From: Bacillota bacterium
GTDB taxonomy: Bacteria; Bacillota; Clostridia; Saccharofermentanales; Fastidiosipilaceae
Assembly: GCA_023388435.1 (NCBI GenBank)
Contig: JAEWGG010000025.1
Span: forward strand, 1 to 40,050
Direction of reading: 5' to 3'
Length of the DNA: 40,050 bases
This document shows, piece after piece, positions 33,730-40,050 of the stretch (the first letter of the stretch is position 1; each line of letters opens with the position of its first letter). Below the pieces are notes generated by a model. It did no database searches, was not told the origin of the DNA, and saw only the letters and a program-made list of their open reading frames with translations. The position numbers were made by a program, and so were the translations under genes.

Positions 33730-34722
33730 ATGAGCTTTATTGACACGATATTCGAGAAGGCCAGAAGCGACAGGAAGACCATCGTCCTACCGGAGTCCAG
33801 CGACCCGCGGACCCTGGAGGCGACGGCTAAGATTCTGGAAAAGGGCGTCGCGGACGTGATCCTGCTGGGGGAACAGAAGGAGCTGAAAAAGGCTGCCGGC
33901 GACTGGAATATCGATGGCGCGCGCTTCATTGACCCCGCCAATTTTGACCAGTTCGAGGCCTATGCCGAGGCCCTATACGAGCTGCGTAAGAAGAAGGGCA
34001 TGACCCTTGAGCAGGCCCGTGAGACTCTGAAAGATCCGCTCTACCTGGGCGTGATGCTCGTCAAGCAGGGCGAGGCGGACGGCATGGTGGCCGGTGCGGT
34101 GAACAGCACGGCGAACACCCTGCGCCCGGCCCTCCAGATTCTGAAGACGGCCCCCGGCACGAAGATTGTCTCGGCCTTTTTCCTGATGGTGGTACCGGAC
34201 TGCGCGTATGGCGAAAAGGGGACCTTCATTTTCGCCGACAGCGGTCTGGTTGAGAACCCCGACGCCGAAGCCCTGTCGGAGATCGCCATCTCCTCGGCCC
34301 GTTCCTTCGAACAGCTGGTCGGCGCCCAGGCTGAGGTCGCGATGCTCTCCTATTCCACGATGGGCAGCGCGAAGAGCCCGTTGACGGAGAAAGTCATTGA
34401 GGCCACGAAGCTGGTCAAGGAGAAGGCTCCTGATCTGCATGTCGACGGCGAGCTACAGGCTGACGCTGCCATGGTGCCCAAGGTGGCTGCCTCCAAGGCC
34501 CCGCAGAGCCAGGTAGCAGGTAAGGCCAATGTCCTGGTCTTCCCGGATCTGAATGCTGGTAACATCGGTTATAAGCTCGTCCAGCGCCTGGCCCGAGCCG
34601 AGGCCTACGGCCCTGTCACCCAGGGTATTGCCCGTCCGGTCAACGACCTGTCCCGCGGCTGCTCAGCTGACGATATTGTGGGTGTTGTGGCGATCACGGC
34701 TGTCCAGGCCCAGGCCCAGTGA
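33730..34722 (+). CDS. pta: Phosphate acetyltransferase
   Basis: This 330-residue short-type Pta transfers the acetyl group of acetyl-CoA to phosphate. Conserved blocks include RKTIVLPESSDPRTLEA near the N-terminus, DGMVAGAVNSTANTLRPALQI in the middle, and DGELQADAAM with KANVLVFPDLNAGNIGYKL toward the C-terminus. Acetyl phosphate made here is used by the acetate kinase encoded next, yielding ATP in fermentation. A strong promoter precedes it and a long hairpin follows it. Confidence 0.97.
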   Translation: MSFIDTIFEKARSDRKTIVLPESSDPRTLEATAKILEKGVADVILLGEQKELKKAAGDWNIDGARFIDPANFDQFEAYAEALYELRKKKGMTLEQARETLKDPLYLGVMLVKQGEADGMVAGAVNSTANTLRPALQILKTAPGTKIVSAFFLMVVPDCAYGEKGTFIFADSGLVENPDAEALSEIAISSARSFEQLVGAQAEVAMLSYSTMGSAKSPLTEKVIEATKLVKEKAPDLHVDGELQADAAMVPKVAASKAPQSQVAGKANVLVFPDLNAGNIGYKLVQRLARAEAYGPVTQGIARPVNDLSRGCSADDIVGVVAITAVQAQAQ

Positions 34723-34732
34723 GGCCCCTATC

Positions 34733-34767
34733 CCCCTGGCAGCTCCCCCCTGTGGAGCTGCCAGGGG
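34733..34767 (+). terminator. Terminator or partial terminator between pta and ackA
   Basis: A perfect 14-bp stem (34733-34746 with 34754-34767) has a 7-base loop. The following ACTTTAGTTTT is a broken U-tract, so some readthrough into ackA is likely. Confidence 0.7.
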
Positions 34768-34860
34768 ACTTTAGTTTTGCCGCGAGATAAAGCAGCTTAG
34801 AGCGCCCTTCGTTTTCCCTCGGAGGTCCGGGCGCAGATAAAAAAGGAGGAATACAGAACT

Positions 34861-36066
34861 ATGAAGATTCTGATTATTAACGCGGGGAGCTCCTCGCTGA
34901 AGTACCAGCTGATGGACAGCCGTACGGCGGAGGTCCTGGCCAAGGGCAACTGTGAGCGCATCGGCATTGATGGTTCCTTCGTCAAGCACACGAAGGGCGG
35001 GGAAAAGGCCCAGGAGATCAAGCATGCCATGCCCACGCATAAAGAGGCTGTGGAAAAGGTTCTCGCCCTGCTGACCGACAAGGAGACGGGCGTCATCGGA
35101 TCGATGGAGGAGATTGAGGCCGTGGGTCACCGCGTGGTGCACGGCGGCGAACGTTTTGCCTCCTCGGCCCGCATCGACGAGGAGGTGAAGGAGGCTATCA
35201 AGGCCTGCTATCCCCTTGCCCCCCTGCACAATCCGGCGAATATGACGGGAATTCTGGCCTGTGAGGAGGCCATGCCCGGGGTGCCGATGGTGGCGGTCTT
35301 TGACACGGCCTTCCATCAGACCATGCCGGAAGAGGCCTATCTCTACGGCCTGCCCTACAGCTGCTACGAGCAGCACGGCGTGCGTCGCTATGGTTTCCAC
35401 GGCACCTCCCACTCCTATGTCGCCCACCGCGTCGCTGAGCTGATGGGAAAGGATGTCAAGGAGCTGAAAATTGTGACCTGCCACCTCGGCAACGGCTCAT
35501 CCATCGCTGCGGTCAAGCACGGCGAGTGCATCGACACCAGTATGGGGATGACCCCCCTGGCCGGTGTGCTCATGGGCACACGCTGCGGAGACATCGACCC
35601 GGCCATTGGCAAGTACCTCATTGAGCAGGGCTGCTGTAAGGATCTTGCGGAGCTTGACAAGCTCATGAATAAGGAGTCAGGCGTCCTGGGTGTCTCCGGT
35701 ATCGGCTCTGACTTCCGTGATCTCTGCGCCGCTGCCGAGGCCGGAGATAAGCGCGGTATCCTGGCTCTGGATGTCTTTAGCTACCAGGTGAAAAAATACG
35801 TCGGTGCCTACGCCGCCGCCATGGGCGGTCTGGATGTGCTGGTCTTCACGGCCGGCATTGGCGAAAACACCCCCGAGGTCCGCAGCCGCGTCTGCCAGGG
35901 GCTGGAATTCCTCGGTGTCGAACTGGATGTGGAGAAGGACAAGGTGACTCGCTCCTCGGAGACCCTGGTCAGCAAGCCCTCCTCCCGCGTGCAGGTCTAC
36001 GTCCTCGCCACGAACGAGGAACTGGCCATCGCCCAGGAGACCGAGCGCCTCTGCAGCGAGGGCTGA
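34861..36066 (+). CDS. ackA: Acetate kinase
   Basis: This 401-residue ASKHA-fold enzyme converts acetyl phosphate and ADP to acetate and ATP. Visible blocks are ILIINAGSSSLKYQL at the N-terminus, GHRVVHGGE, FDTAFHQTMPE, RRYGFHGTSH, CHLGNGSSIAA, and the late FTAGIGENTPEVR. Length is normal. It lies 138 bases after pta and has AAAAAAGGAGG upstream. I see no clear separate promoter, so it probably depends on pta readthrough. Confidence 0.98.
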   Translation: MKILIINAGSSSLKYQLMDSRTAEVLAKGNCERIGIDGSFVKHTKGGEKAQEIKHAMPTHKEAVEKVLALLTDKETGVIGSMEEIEAVGHRVVHGGERFASSARIDEEVKEAIKACYPLAPLHNPANMTGILACEEAMPGVPMVAVFDTAFHQTMPEEAYLYGLPYSCYEQHGVRRYGFHGTSHSYVAHRVAELMGKDVKELKIVTCHLGNGSSIAAVKHGECIDTSMGMTPLAGVLMGTRCGDIDPAIGKYLIEQGCCKDLAELDKLMNKESGVLGVSGIGSDFRDLCAAAEAGDKRGILALDVFSYQVKKYVGAYAAAMGGLDVLVFTAGIGENTPEVRSRVCQGLEFLGVELDVEKDKVTRSSETLVSKPSSRVQVYVLATNEELAIAQETERLCSEG

Positions 36067-36083
36067 TTTCGTGCTGTGTCGGA

Positions 36084-36115
36084 GGCCTCCCCGAGTTCCA
36101 GCTCGGAAGGAGGCC
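36084..36115 (+). terminator. Hairpin after ackA
   Basis: GGCCTCC-CCGAG (36084-36095) pairs with CTCGG-AA-GGAGGCC (36102-36115), 12 bp with a 2-base bulge. The U-tract is missing, so it may be an mRNA 3'-end structure or a weak terminator. Confidence 0.5.
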
Positions 36116-36155
36116 CTGACAGGCCTGATCTCGGCAGATGGAAACTGACCCAGCG

Positions 36156-36183
36156 CCAGATTCTCTTTAGTGGATCTGGTTTT
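36156..36183 (+). promoter_or_regulatory. Inverted repeat CCAGAT...ATCTGG before the MarR gene
   Basis: Arms at 36156-36161 and 36174-36179 with a 12-base centre, then TTTT, lie 20 bases ahead of the MarR-type gene. It may be its own operator or a weak terminator. Confidence 0.35.
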
Positions 36184-36199
36184 GAGGAAAGGGGGAAAC

Positions 36200-36832
36200 A
36201 TGAAGCACGTACTATACGACAGCCAGGAGCAAATTGCCCCGAAGTCCTGGCACAAGATGGAAGAGCAGATCTGTAATGGGGAGTGCAGCCAGAGCGTCAT
36301 CCTCATCGAGCAACTCCTGCACCTGGACGAATTGCTCAGCGCCACCACGGAGGCCGCGCTCAAGGCCGGACCCTTCCGCGATCTCAGCCGTAAGGACATG
36401 GTCATTCTGCAGATCGTCGGCAAGGAGGGGGGGAAAATCATGGGTGAAATTGCCGAGGTCGTCGGCGTCACCCTGGGCACCCTGACCGTGGCAGCTAAGA
36501 AGCTGGAGAAAAAGGGCTACGTCGAGCGCCGCCGCCAGCCTGAGGACCAGCGTAAGGTGGCCCTCTACCTGACGCCGAAGGGGGAGAAGGCCCGCCGCCT
36601 CTACCGCCGCTTCCGCCGGGTTTTCACCGAGCGTGTCATCCAGGGCGTGCCCAGCAAGGATCTGGAACGGGCCGGCGAGCTCTTCAGCTTGTTGGGTGAC
36701 CGGGCCGAGGCCCTCTACCGCGACTATCGCCAGCGCCGCAAGACCGAACAGAACGTCGCCAAGATTGAGCGCCTCATTCAGGAAGGGGAGCTCCAGGGTT
36801 ACGAGCTCATTATGAAGATTCATGAGGATTGA
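36200..36832 (+). CDS. MarR-family transcriptional regulator
   Basis: Start ATG 36200 has GAAAGGGGG just before it; an in-frame extension to 36170 lacks one. The 210-residue protein has the winged-helix core LSRKDMVILQIVGKEGG, IMGEIAEVVGVTLGTLTVAAKKLEKKGYVER and the wing RRQPEDQRKVALYLTPKGE. It is longer than typical MarR proteins, with an N-terminal extension and a charged C-terminal helix. The overall shape resembles FabT-like regulators of lipid synthesis, and the gene overlaps a lipid kinase gene by 11 bases, but no fab genes are in the window, so the ligand and targets are unknown. Confidence 0.85.
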   Translation: MKHVLYDSQEQIAPKSWHKMEEQICNGECSQSVILIEQLLHLDELLSATTEAALKAGPFRDLSRKDMVILQIVGKEGGKIMGEIAEVVGVTLGTLTVAAKKLEKKGYVERRRQPEDQRKVALYLTPKGEKARRLYRRFRRVFTERVIQGVPSKDLERAGELFSLLGDRAEALYRDYRQRRKTEQNVAKIERLIQEGELQGYELIMKIHED

Positions 36833-38015
36833 GCTGGAAGACATATTTATACTCTGGAATCCCCGGGCGGGCCGCCGTGGCTTACGCGGCCTGACCCAGG
36901 ACATCCTGGATGGGCTGAAGGCCCTGGGACAGGAGCGGGACTTTCCCAGCCCGAACATGTTTCCCGCTGAGGTTCTGGACTTTCACCTCCACTTTTACGC
37001 GCCCGAAAAAGAAGGGCAGGCCTCGGAGGACAGGCCCTATAAGACGCTCACCCTGCTGCGTACGGAGTCCAGTGAAGACTGCCACCGCTACGCCTCGGCG
37101 ATTGTTAAAAATTATGGGGAGCGGGCTCTGATCGTCCTCTGTGGCGGGGATGGGACCATCAACAGCATACTTCGCGCCCTGAAGGGCCAGGCCACCCCGG
37201 TCTTCATCCTGCCCTATGGTTCTGGGAATGACCTCGTGCGCAGCCTCTACCCCCAGGGTCAGCAAAAAGTTGCGAAGATTTTGGAACGCATGGGCCTGCT
37301 GGAAAGGGAGGGGCGCGGCCACCGCCTGGCCATCCGTCCAGAGCAGGTCTACACCTATCTGGACCGCGTTTTTGAAGATTTTTACGCCGATCTCATTCAA
37401 ATGGATACGGAGGCGGGCCGCGTTTACAGCCTCAATGCCATTTCTGCGGGCCTGGACTCGGACATTGCCGACCGGGCCTCGAAGCTGCTGCGCCGCGTGC
37501 CCAGTCTCCAGAAGCTGGCCTATATGCTGGCCATAATTCCGGCACTGATGCAGCGTATGGTCTGGCGCCTGGAACTGCGGGGGAAGGGGCGGGCCTGCGA
37601 TGATCTCCATGCTCCAGGGCCAGCAGCTGCGGACCTGGAGGGAGAGGAGCTGCGGGTGGACTTGGACTACAGTCTGGCGGCCCTCTGCAACGCCCGCTAC
37701 TATGGTGGAGGTTTCATGCCGGCTCCAGGCGCTGACCTCCAGGATGGGATTGCGGAGCTGGCCATCTCCAAACCCCTGGGGCGCCTGCGCTTGGCCAGCC
37801 TCATTCGGGCCTACCGGGAGGGCCGGGCGGGGACCTACCTCCGCAGCTATCAGATGACGGAGGGTGAGCTCCGGATTCTGGAGGGCCGTGAGAAGCTCTG
37901 CCTCAGCTATGACGGGGAGATCTGCTGGAGTTCCTGGTTACGCTTTCGCGTTTTACCTGGGGCGATACGCCTGGCTGTGCCCAGGGCCTTTCGGCGCGGG
38001 CTTACAGAGCAGTAG
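36822..38015 (+). CDS. Diacylglycerol/lipid kinase family protein (DagK/YegS-like)
   Basis: This 397-residue kinase has the catalytic-domain blocks FILWNPRAGRRG (8-20), VLCGGDGTINSIL (105-117) and PYGSGNDLVRSL (131-142), and an ATP-grasp-like C-terminal half with SLAALCNARYYGGGFMPAPGA and a DGEICW ending. Such enzymes phosphorylate diacylglycerol or related lipids at the membrane. It is longer than the usual ~300 residues because of insertions around 50-85 and 245-275. Its start lies within the end of the MarR gene (ATGAGGATTGA), which suggests translational coupling and shared control. Confidence 0.9.
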   Translation: MRIELEDIFILWNPRAGRRGLRGLTQDILDGLKALGQERDFPSPNMFPAEVLDFHLHFYAPEKEGQASEDRPYKTLTLLRTESSEDCHRYASAIVKNYGERALIVLCGGDGTINSILRALKGQATPVFILPYGSGNDLVRSLYPQGQQKVAKILERMGLLEREGRGHRLAIRPEQVYTYLDRVFEDFYADLIQMDTEAGRVYSLNAISAGLDSDIADRASKLLRRVPSLQKLAYMLAIIPALMQRMVWRLELRGKGRACDDLHAPGPAAADLEGEELRVDLDYSLAALCNARYYGGGFMPAPGADLQDGIAELAISKPLGRLRLASLIRAYREGRAGTYLRSYQMTEGELRILEGREKLCLSYDGEICWSSWLRFRVLPGAIRLAVPRAFRRGLTEQ

Positions 38016-38262
38016 CTGGGGCTGACCTGCCCCCTCATGTGGTCCGAGCACAAGTAAGAGAAAATTTGCTCCAATACGCTACAAAGACACCCGAACGGAT
38101 TAGCATATACGCCTGAACCCCCTTGAACTCTAAGGGATTAAAAGCTCTCTGCAAGCTGATTGTGTAAGCCAAAGACGGCTCTTTTTTGCTTGAAAACAAC
38201 CTACAAAAGCTCATGTTTTGGTGTTGACTAGCAGTCAAAAAGTGTTGGTAAGCAAGGTGAAA
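38016..38262. other. AT-rich junction between chromosome and mobile DNA
   Basis: GC content drops sharply after about 38,035. It contains a short palindrome TTGACT-AGC-AGTCAA (38224-38238) and a small hairpin right after the lipid kinase gene (GGGGC/GCCCC at 38018-38033), but no T-run. A 67-codon minus-strand ORF here has no ribosome site. The boundary (attachment site) of the mobile DNA may lie in this stretch; I cannot identify a duplicated core. Confidence 0.4.
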
Positions 38263-38418
38263 CTAAGTGCGAAAGACAATTATTAAAGGCTTTATACCGT
38301 TACGCAAAAGGTAGCTTCCAACAGTGGACTTAGGTAAAGAAAGAAGTCTGGCAATATCTGCCTGTGCCACACCAGCGAGCCTCAGTCTTGAAATCGATTG
38401 TTTTTCTGTCTGATTCAT
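38263..38418 (-). CDS. 51-aa helix-turn-helix protein (possibly truncated)
   Basis: The ORF begins at ATG 38418 with AAGGAGG 8 bases upstream, a strong ribosome site. The protein has a clear HTH: RLRLAGVAQADIARLL, turn, SLPKSTVGSYLLRNG. This resembles the N-terminal HTH of small proteins common in clostridial mobile elements, which usually continue into a Cys-rich zinc-binding region; here that part is missing and a hydrophobic tail LIIVFRT follows. It may be a shortened or decayed member. It lies after the lysis cassette terminator. Confidence 0.65.
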   Translation of the reverse strand: MNQTEKQSISRLRLAGVAQADIARLLSLPKSTVGSYLLRNGIKPLIIVFRT

Positions 38419-38468
38419 CTTGTAGACCTCCTTGCTTGTAGGGGTGCAAAGAAAAAGAATCAGACAAC

Positions 38469-38503
38469 AAAAAAATCCCCCAGTGGCACGAAGCCACCAG
38501 GGG
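38469..38503 (-). terminator. Terminator of the lysis cassette
   Basis: On the minus strand an 11-bp RNA stem (including two G-U pairs; arms 38503-38493 and 38487-38477) with a 5-base loop is followed by A and seven T (38476-38469). It lies 7 bases after the amidase stop. Confidence 0.9.
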
Positions 38504-38510
38504 AGAAAAC

Positions 38511-39305
38511 TTAATATCCTAGTTTTTGATTAATGCGTGCTTGCACTTCAGCGTAGAGTGAGCCAAGTCTTTTCTTGCGTTCAGCACCGACACCATATTC
38601 ACCACGGATGACCGCATCCGCAAGGGCATCGATGTCGGGTTTTGCGTCAGAGACTTTAAGCACCTGACCTGAGTAGATGACGTTAGAAGAAAGCTTGTTT
38701 AGACGCTTGATTTCTTCATAACGCTTCCCATCGCCCAAGTACTTTTCCGCAATTGCCCAGAGCGTGTCGCCATGGACAACCGTGTGCGTTGTAGACGAGC
38801 TTGTCGTTGGAGTGGGTTTAGGCGTTGCGGTGTTTGGTTTCTTTTGTGCCAAGTACATTTTTAAGTAGGGAGCAAGTTTATCAGCTGGTGGATAGTATCT
38901 TCCAGGACAGCCTGTAGGTGAACAGTCCTTGTGTCCTAGAATCGTAAGCTTACCGTGACGCTTCATGATGTCCGCACAAAGCTCTGCCACAGTATCAAGG
39001 TCTGCTTCAGAACAGCGAGGATTACACTCAATTCCAATTGACTGCTGATTCTTCGTCCAGTTACCGCAGTGCCAAGCGGTATCCTTTTCATCTACCATCT
39101 GAACAACACGACCTGCTTCTGCGATGTAATGGGCAGAAACTTCTCTGCCAGCTGGATTGATCAGATAGTTACAGACCGCATGAAATTGTGGTTCCTTCGC
39201 GGGATCGTCCCAGTGATGGATGACGATGTAGCGAATTTTATTTCCGCCACGTCCACGCGTATACTGCTGTGCCCGATAGCTGTTTTTGTCTAATGTGTAA
39301 GCCAT
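38511..39305 (-). CDS. Phage N-acetylmuramoyl-L-alanine amidase endolysin with LysM and CW_7 domains
   Basis: Start ATG 39305 has AGAGGA 8 bases upstream; a longer frame to 39338 would run into the holin gene. The 264-residue protein has an Amidase_2 domain (~20-145) with zinc-ligand candidates His30/His31 (IVIHHWD), His125 (LGHKD) and Cys133 (TGCPG). After a Thr/Ser/Pro linker comes a LysM domain (~174-217, HTVVHGDTLWAIAEKYL) and a C-terminal CW_7/Cpl-7-like wall-binding motif (~224-262, VIRGEYGVGAERKKRLG ... VQARIN). It cuts the amide bond between muramic acid and L-alanine during lysis. It follows the holin gene by 4 bases. Confidence 0.95.
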   Translation of the reverse strand: MAYTLDKNSYRAQQYTRGRGGNKIRYIVIHHWDDPAKEPQFHAVCNYLINPAGREVSAHYIAEAGRVVQMVDEKDTAWHCGNWTKNQQSIGIECNPRCSEADLDTVAELCADIMKRHGKLTILGHKDCSPTGCPGRYYPPADKLAPYLKMYLAQKKPNTATPKPTPTTSSSTTHTVVHGDTLWAIAEKYLGDGKRYEEIKRLNKLSSNVIYSGQVLKVSDAKPDIDALADAVIRGEYGVGAERKKRLGSLYAEVQARINQKLGY

Positions 39306-39309
39306 AAAC

Positions 39310-39714
39310 TTAGTCCTCTTTGTCCTTGATCTGAGCAAGTGCCTTTTTCACAGACTCAGGAATGGGAAGGCCCAAAGCCGCACTGTTTTCGACAACAGAA
39401 AGCCCCTCATTTGAGATGTAGAAGAAGATGGTTGCCGTCCGAAGTGCCTCGCCTTGCTTCAAGACGTAAAGGTCTAAAAGGTTAGCGATACCGACGAGCA
39501 TAAAGATGAGACACTTCTTAAAAATGCCCCGAAAGCCAATTTCACTCGATAGGCTTTTGCTGACAATTGCGCGCATCACACTCGTGATGTAGTCAATCGC
39601 CACAAAAGCAATCAGGGTATACAAAAAGCCGTCAAAGCCACCTAGAAACCAGCCGATATAGGCACCCGTCAGAATCCAGATGCTCTGCAAAAAGTTCCAA
39701 ATGTGTTTAGTCAT
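39310..39714 (-). CDS. Phage holin (holin_4_1 / TcdE-like family)
   Basis: The 134-residue membrane protein has hydrophobic segments at ~8-45 and ~67-105 and the family blocks LIAFVAIDYITSVMRA and GIFKKCLIFMLVGIANLLD, then FYISNEGLSVVENSAALGLPIPE. These are hallmarks of the holins that open the membrane to the endolysin. AAGGAGG lies 6 bases ahead of ATG 39714. That site directly follows a terminator-like hairpin inside the upstream gene, so holin transcription may be attenuated. Confidence 0.93.
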   Translation of the reverse strand: MTKHIWNFLQSIWILTGAYIGWFLGGFDGFLYTLIAFVAIDYITSVMRAIVSKSLSSEIGFRGIFKKCLIFMLVGIANLLDLYVLKQGEALRTATIFFYISNEGLSVVENSAALGLPIPESVKKALAQIKDKED

Positions 39715-39886
39715 AGTTTTCCTCCTTAAAAAAAGACACCTGCTTGGTGTCTACTGTGTCGTGTACTTCCTTAGATTCAGCTTCTTCCTCAGAGAGCTTT
39801 TGGCTTGCTTTTAGAATCGCTAGCTCAATTTCAAGCCTTGCAATTTCCTCGGAGAGAATCCGAACTACATGTTCTGCGTGTGTCAT
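39707..39886 (-). CDS. 59-aa phage protein, coiled-coil, upstream of holin
   Basis: ATG 39886 has AAGGAGG 4 bases upstream. The 59-residue protein is acidic and helical, with heptad-like SEEIARLEIELAILKASQKLSEEEAE. Small coiled-coil proteins often sit just before holins in Gram-positive phages. It overlaps the holin start by 8 bases (ATGACTAA). Its codons ~48-53 encode a terminator-like hairpin. No function can be assigned. Confidence 0.7.
   Translation of the reverse strand: MTHAEHVVRILSEEIARLEIELAILKASQKLSEEEAESKEVHDTVDTKQVSFFKEENYD
39728..39752 (-). terminator. Terminator-like hairpin within the 59-aa gene, just before the holin ribosome site
   Basis: On the minus strand AGACACC (39752-39746) and GGTGTCT (39740-39734) form a perfect 7-bp stem with a 5-base loop, continuing into a run of T (total seven T, 39734-39728). 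The holin AAGGAGG follows immediately. It has the form of an intrinsic terminator, placed where it could attenuate lysis-gene expression. Confidence 0.75.
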
Positions 39887-39931
39887 AAAACCTCCTTACA
39901 AATCGACAACCGTGCCACGACGAATGAACTG

Positions 39932-39978
39932 CCTCCCATTTCTTGGACACAGAAAACAACAATCCAAGGAATGGGAGG
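39932..39978 (+). repeat. 16-bp hairpin that pairs the IS end with the ORF ribosome site
   Basis: Arms 39932-39947 and 39963-39978 are complementary at 15 of 16 positions plus one G-U pair, with a 15-base loop. The right arm contains the GGGAGG ribosome site of the ORF at 39985. The structure would hide that site in transcripts entering from outside. Confidence 0.85.
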
Positions 39979-39984
39979 TTTTCT

Positions 39985-40050
39985 ATGTCCATCGATAAAC
40001 GATGCAAGCATGACAGAATGCTCAGGGAGCGTGCCTGCGCGTTATTCAAG
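39985..40050 (+). CDS. N-terminus of probable IS3-type OrfA (transposase helix-turn-helix), partial
   Basis: ATG 39985 follows GGGAGG by 6 bases. Only 22 residues are visible (ending RERACALFK), with the 'LRERAxxLF' pattern that begins the helix-turn-helix of transposase OrfA proteins. The rest is off the window. The call depends mainly on the IS-like end next to it. Confidence 0.55.
   Translation, partial: MSIDKRCKHDRMLRERACALFK

Larger units (their letters stand above)
39925..40050 (+). mobile_element. Left end of an IS3-family-like insertion sequence (partial)
   Basis: The candidate terminal repeat starts TGAACTG at 39925 and runs to about TTGGACA (39949). This resembles IS150-group IS3 ends, which start TG and have a CCCC...GTTGGACA core. 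The first ORF begins 60 bases inside. The element interrupts the prophage 30 bases upstream of the 59-aa gene's ribosome site and continues off the window, so its other end, direct repeats and transposase core are unseen. Confidence 0.65.

Noticed and set aside
38035..38238. 67-codon minus ORF
   Set aside because: No ribosome site, no recognisable motif, and odd composition for this AT-rich region.
39831..40049. Minus ORF across the IS end
   Set aside because: It crosses the IS boundary and lies opposite the IS ORF, which has a ribosome site.
1..40050. tRNA or rRNA genes
   Set aside because: I saw no cloverleaf with TTCGA-type loops or rRNA-like conserved blocks while reading; an automated scan was not possible.

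Overview
The window looks like a GC-rich Firmicute chromosome, most likely a clostridial anaerobe. The signs are strong AGGAGG-type ribosome sites, TTG and GTG starts, Gram-positive surface enzymes, a clostridial-type Tad pilus locus with a DUF6382-like protein, a linked pta-ackA acetate pathway and a comF gene. I cannot name the species. GC content and codon use change sharply after about 38,030, where AT-rich prophage and insertion-sequence DNA begins.

Layout. 1-2500 (minus): a large secreted transglutaminase-like surface protein with Rib-like domains and a Pro-Thr tail that runs off the left edge; the outermost ~58 bases look like sequencing-adapter carry-over. 2677-3979: decayed DNA, with the tail of a sugar ABC permease and an Abi_2 gene broken by two in-frame stops. 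4104-6278 (minus): an OatA-like O-acetyltransferase. 6638-9561: an FGGY kinase and a secreted C39-like protein. 9945-17107: a ribose-type ABC importer, a PfkB kinase, a D-lyxose isomerase and a xylulokinase, which together suggest D-lyxose (or similar sugar) uptake and conversion to xylulose-5-phosphate. 17227-18583 (minus): a GT2 glycosyltransferase and a DUF3006-like protein.

18856-25637 is a complete F-type ATP synthase operon in the order a, c, b, alpha, gamma, beta, epsilon. There is no separate delta gene: a delta C-terminal-like domain is fused to the N-terminus of alpha. The c subunit carries Glu-Ser-Thr...Tyr but lacks the Gln of classical sodium-type rings. 25693-31389 (minus) is a compact Tad/Flp pilus operon in which TadB and TadC are one polypeptide. 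31563-38015 holds metK, comF, pta, ackA, a MarR regulator and a lipid kinase.

38263-40050 is mobile DNA: a 51-aa HTH protein, a phage lysis cassette (59-aa protein, holin, amidase) with a terminator hairpin inside the 59-aa gene, and the left end of an IS3-like element whose first ORF has its ribosome site locked in a long hairpin. The best candidates for something new are the delta-alpha ATP synthase fusion, the TadB-TadC fusion with its shared upstream motif, and the lyxose locus.
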